A DNA stretch of 64,000 nt from Chitinimonas koreensis. GTDB lineage: Bacteria > Pseudomonadota > Gammaproteobacteria > Burkholderiales > Chitinimonadaceae. The stretch covers positions 1,885,001 through 1,949,000 of the forward strand of contig NZ_CP060704.1 of the NCBI RefSeq assembly GCF_014353015.1. Direction: 5' to 3'. Both the position numbers and the translations under genes were made by a program. A model generated the notes under the pieces. The model was not told where the DNA came from. It ran no database searches and was given only the letters and a program-made list of their open reading frames with translations. Positions 62,034-64,000 of this stretch are shown in pieces; positions within the stretch are counted from its first letter, which is position 1; each line of letters opens with the position of its first letter.

Positions 62034-63212
62034 ATGGCGGGCATCAGTCTGTTCGACGGCTACAAGGGTCCGCGCATCGCCGTCGTGGCCGGCGAGGCTT
62101 CGGGCGATCTGCTCGGCGCCGCGCTGATCGAGGCGGTGCTGCGCCGCGTGCCCGAGGCGCGCTTCGCCGGCATCGCCGGGCCGAAGATGCAGTCGGCCGG
62201 CGCCAAGAGCCTGTTCCCGATGGAAAAGCTGGCGGTGCGCGGCTACCTCGAGGTGCTCAAGCACCTGCGCGAACTGCTCGGCATCCGCGCCGAGCTGCGC
62301 GATGCCTGCCTGGCCGAGAAGCCCGACCTATTCATCGGCGTCGACGCGCCCGATTTCAACCTGGGCCTCGAACAGAAGCTCAAGGATGCCGGCATCCCGA
62401 CGATTCACTACGTCAGTCCGTCGATCTGGGCCTGGCGCGGCGAGCGCGTGCACAAGATCAAGGCCGCCACCGACGAGGTGCTGTGCCTGTTCCCGTTCGA
62501 GAAGCCGCTGTACGACGCGGTCGGCGCCAAGGCGACCTATGTCGGCCACCCGCTGGCCGACCAGATGGCGCTGACGGTCGACCGCGCCGCACTGCGCGAG
62601 ACGCTGGGCCTGCGCGAGAAGCAGCTGGTGTTCACCCTGCTGCCCGGCAGCCGGGTCAGCGAGATCGAATTCCACGCCGAGCTGTTCATCGAGACTGCGC
62701 GGCTGCTGCATGCACGCTACCCCGAGGCGCAGTTCCTGGTACCGCTGGTGACGCGCGAGACGCGCGAGCTGTTCGATAGCGCGCGCTACCGACTCAAGGC
62801 GCTCGAGCTGCCGCTGCGGATGATGTTCGGCCATGCCCAGGAAGCGATGCAGGCGGCCGACGCGATCCTGGTCGCCTCTGGCACCGCCACCCTGGAAGCC
62901 ATGCTGGCCAAGCGGCCGATGGCGATCACCTATCGGCTGTCCGAGACCACCTACAAGCTGGTGCGCAAGAAGATGCGGCTGCCCTATGTCGGCCTGCCCA
63001 ACGTGCTGGCCGGCCGCTTCGTGGTGCCCGAGCTGCTGCAGGCCGACGCCACGCCGGCCAACCTGGCGCAGGCGCTGGGCAACCTGGTCGACGACCGCCG
63101 GCTCGGCAAGGCGCTGGCTGAGTTCTTCGGCGAGCAGCACCTGGCGCTGCGGCAGGATGCGGCCGAGCGCGCCGCCGACGCGGTGGTGGCCTACCTGGGG
63201 CGCCGGCGGTGA
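62034..63212 (+). CDS. lpxB: Lipid A disaccharide synthase
   Basis: 392 residues. RIAVVAGEASGDLLGAALIE, DLFIGVDAPDFNLGLEQKLK, HYVSPSIWAWRGERVHKIKA and LLPGSRVSEIEFHAELFIET are LpxB signatures, with VASGTATLEAMLAKRPMAIT near the nucleotide site. It joins two acylated glucosamines on the inner face of the inner membrane. Four-base overlap with rnhB. Confidence 0.98.
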   Translation: MAGISLFDGYKGPRIAVVAGEASGDLLGAALIEAVLRRVPEARFAGIAGPKMQSAGAKSLFPMEKLAVRGYLEVLKHLRELLGIRAELRDACLAEKPDLFIGVDAPDFNLGLEQKLKDAGIPTIHYVSPSIWAWRGERVHKIKAATDEVLCLFPFEKPLYDAVGAKATYVGHPLADQMALTVDRAALRETLGLREKQLVFTLLPGSRVSEIEFHAELFIETARLLHARYPEAQFLVPLVTRETRELFDSARYRLKALELPLRMMFGHAQEAMQAADAILVASGTATLEAMLAKRPMAITYRLSETTYKLVRKKMRLPYVGLPNVLAGRFVVPELLQADATPANLAQALGNLVDDRRLGKALAEFFGEQHLALRQDAAERAADAVVAYLGRRR

Positions 63213-63796
63213 GCTGGGTCTGCGGTGTCGACGAAGCCGGCCGCGGGCCGCTGGCCGGCTCGGTGTTCGCCGCCGCGGTGATCCTCGACCCGGCGCGGCC
63301 GATCGCCGGCCTGGCCGACTCCAAGACGCTGACCGCGGCACGGCGCGAAGCGCTGGCGCTGGAGATCCGCGCCCACGCGCTGGCCTGGTCGGTGGCCCGC
63401 GCCAGCGTGGCCGAGATCGACACGCTGAACATCCTCAAGGCCACCATGCTGGCCATGCGCCGCGCGGTCGAAGGCCTGGCGCAGGCGCCGGCCGAGGCGC
63501 TGATCGACGGCAACCGCGTGCCGCCGGGGCTGGCCTGCCGCGCGCGCGCCATTGTCAAGGGCGATGCGCTGGAGCCGGCCATCTCGGCCGCCTCGATCCT
63601 GGCCAAGGTCGGCCGCGACGCCGAACTGGTCGAGCTCGACCTGCTCCATCCGGGCTACGGCTTCGCCGTGCACAAGGGCTACCCCACGCCGGCCCACCTG
63701 GCCGCGCTCGACCGGCTCGGCCCCTGTGCCGAGCACCGCACCAGCTTCGCCCCGGTACGCGAGCGCCTGGCCGCCCGCCAAGCCGCATTCTGGTAG
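63209..63796 (+). CDS. rnhB: Ribonuclease HII
   Basis: 195 residues from a GTG. The active-site motif is VCGVDEAGRGPLAGSVFAAA with Asp-Glu, later LIDGNRVPP and AASILAKVGRDAELVELD; it ends ERLAARQAAFW. It removes ribonucleotides from DNA. It is the last gene of the superoperon in view. Confidence 0.97.
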   Translation: MSWVCGVDEAGRGPLAGSVFAAAVILDPARPIAGLADSKTLTAARREALALEIRAHALAWSVARASVAEIDTLNILKATMLAMRRAVEGLAQAPAEALIDGNRVPPGLACRARAIVKGDALEPAISAASILAKVGRDAELVELDLLHPGYGFAVHKGYPTPAHLAALDRLGPCAEHRTSFAPVRERLAARQAAFW

Positions 63797-63958
63797 GCTT
63801 CGGCCTGCGCCGGCCAAGCCGCGCCGGTGCTTGCGCAGCGAGCCGTGTTGCTGCCCGCGCCGGCATTTGTCATTCGCGACACGCGCCAACTAATATTCGA
63901 CCGTTGCGTCGCCCTCGGACGCGTCAACCGGCCACAGAGCCGATGGGAGCTTCACTCG

Positions 63959-64000
63959 ATGTTCGTGATCATCGGCTACATCTTCATGTCGGTCTGCATC
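63959..64000 (+). CDS. motA: Probable flagellar stator protein MotA, first 14 codons
   Basis: MFVIIGYIFMSVCI resembles the first helix of MotA (MxxIIGYxxxxxxVFGG). TGGGAGC is about 10 bases before the ATG. Only 42 bases are in view, so the call rests on this short match and on the flagellar content of the window. No clean FliA promoter precedes it. Confidence 0.55.
   Translation, partial: MFVIIGYIFMSVCI

Noticed and set aside
63920..63946. A FliA promoter before the probable motA
   Set aside because: TCAACCGG and GCCGATGG are present but only 7 bases apart instead of 11, so the spacing does not fit sigma-28.

Overview
This is a very GC-rich chromosomal window from a motile Gram-negative bacterium, most likely a betaproteobacterium. 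The order rpsB-tsf-pyrH-frr-uppS-cdsA-dxr-rseP-bamA-skp-lpxD-fabZ-lpxA-lpxB-rnhB, a gph-trpE pair, ApaG, a FliA sigma factor and a MotC-type stator all fit that class. A Neisseriales or Chitinimonas-like member is my guess; the sequence does not prove the genus. I see no tRNA, rRNA, transposase gene, phage gene or CRISPR array.

Layout. 0-9.2 kb: the start of a flagellin gene behind a textbook FliA promoter, a LytTR two-component pair, ftsK, an isoaspartyl peptidase, a PlsC-like acyltransferase, motC and fliA. 9.5-14.2 kb: leuA with a leucine-rich leader peptide, a PuuB-like oxidase, a GFA-family protein and trpG. 14.5-24 kb: an accessory block with a DUF1801 protein, a 1467-residue MASE1/CHASE/PAS hybrid kinase, a LodA/LodB-type quinoprotein oxidase pair and a META/MliC lipoprotein. 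24-26.5 kb: gph, a Trp-codon leader peptide and trpE, bracketed by two copies of one hairpin repeat. 26.6-32.6 kb: a giant hybrid kinase fused to GGDEF-EAL, with a periplasmic ABC-type binding protein. 33.3-39.7 kb: an unfamiliar five-gene operon (ThDP enzyme, two citrate-synthase-like proteins without the usual catalytic His, TonB receptor, SDR). 39.8-45.6 kb: SDR, rpe, apaG, an ArnD-like deacetylase, an Smr protein and trxB. 45.8-48.8 kb: an MCE (Mla-type) lipid transport operon whose ABC subunit lacks Walker A. 48.8-63.8 kb: the translation, isoprenoid, envelope-assembly and lipid A superoperon. 63.96 kb: the start of a probable motA.

Quality warning. Nine reading-frame breaks in seven genes are each repaired by adding one base, and almost all sit in short C runs of the coding strand. 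One of them is in rpsB, which is essential. I read these as consensus base-calling losses rather than pseudogenes and give full-length gene coordinates across them.

Repeats. The intergenic space is rich in repeats: REP-type palindromes, two copies of a CCGAGGACGC hairpin, a 268-bp nested-palindrome MITE between rpsB and tsf, 23-bp tandem repeats, and five copies of an element that always follows the stop codon of a gene in the same polarity, three of them with a hairpin whose stem covaries. The best candidates for undescribed biology are this 3'-end element, the ThDP/citrate-synthase-like operon and the dead-ATPase MCE operon.
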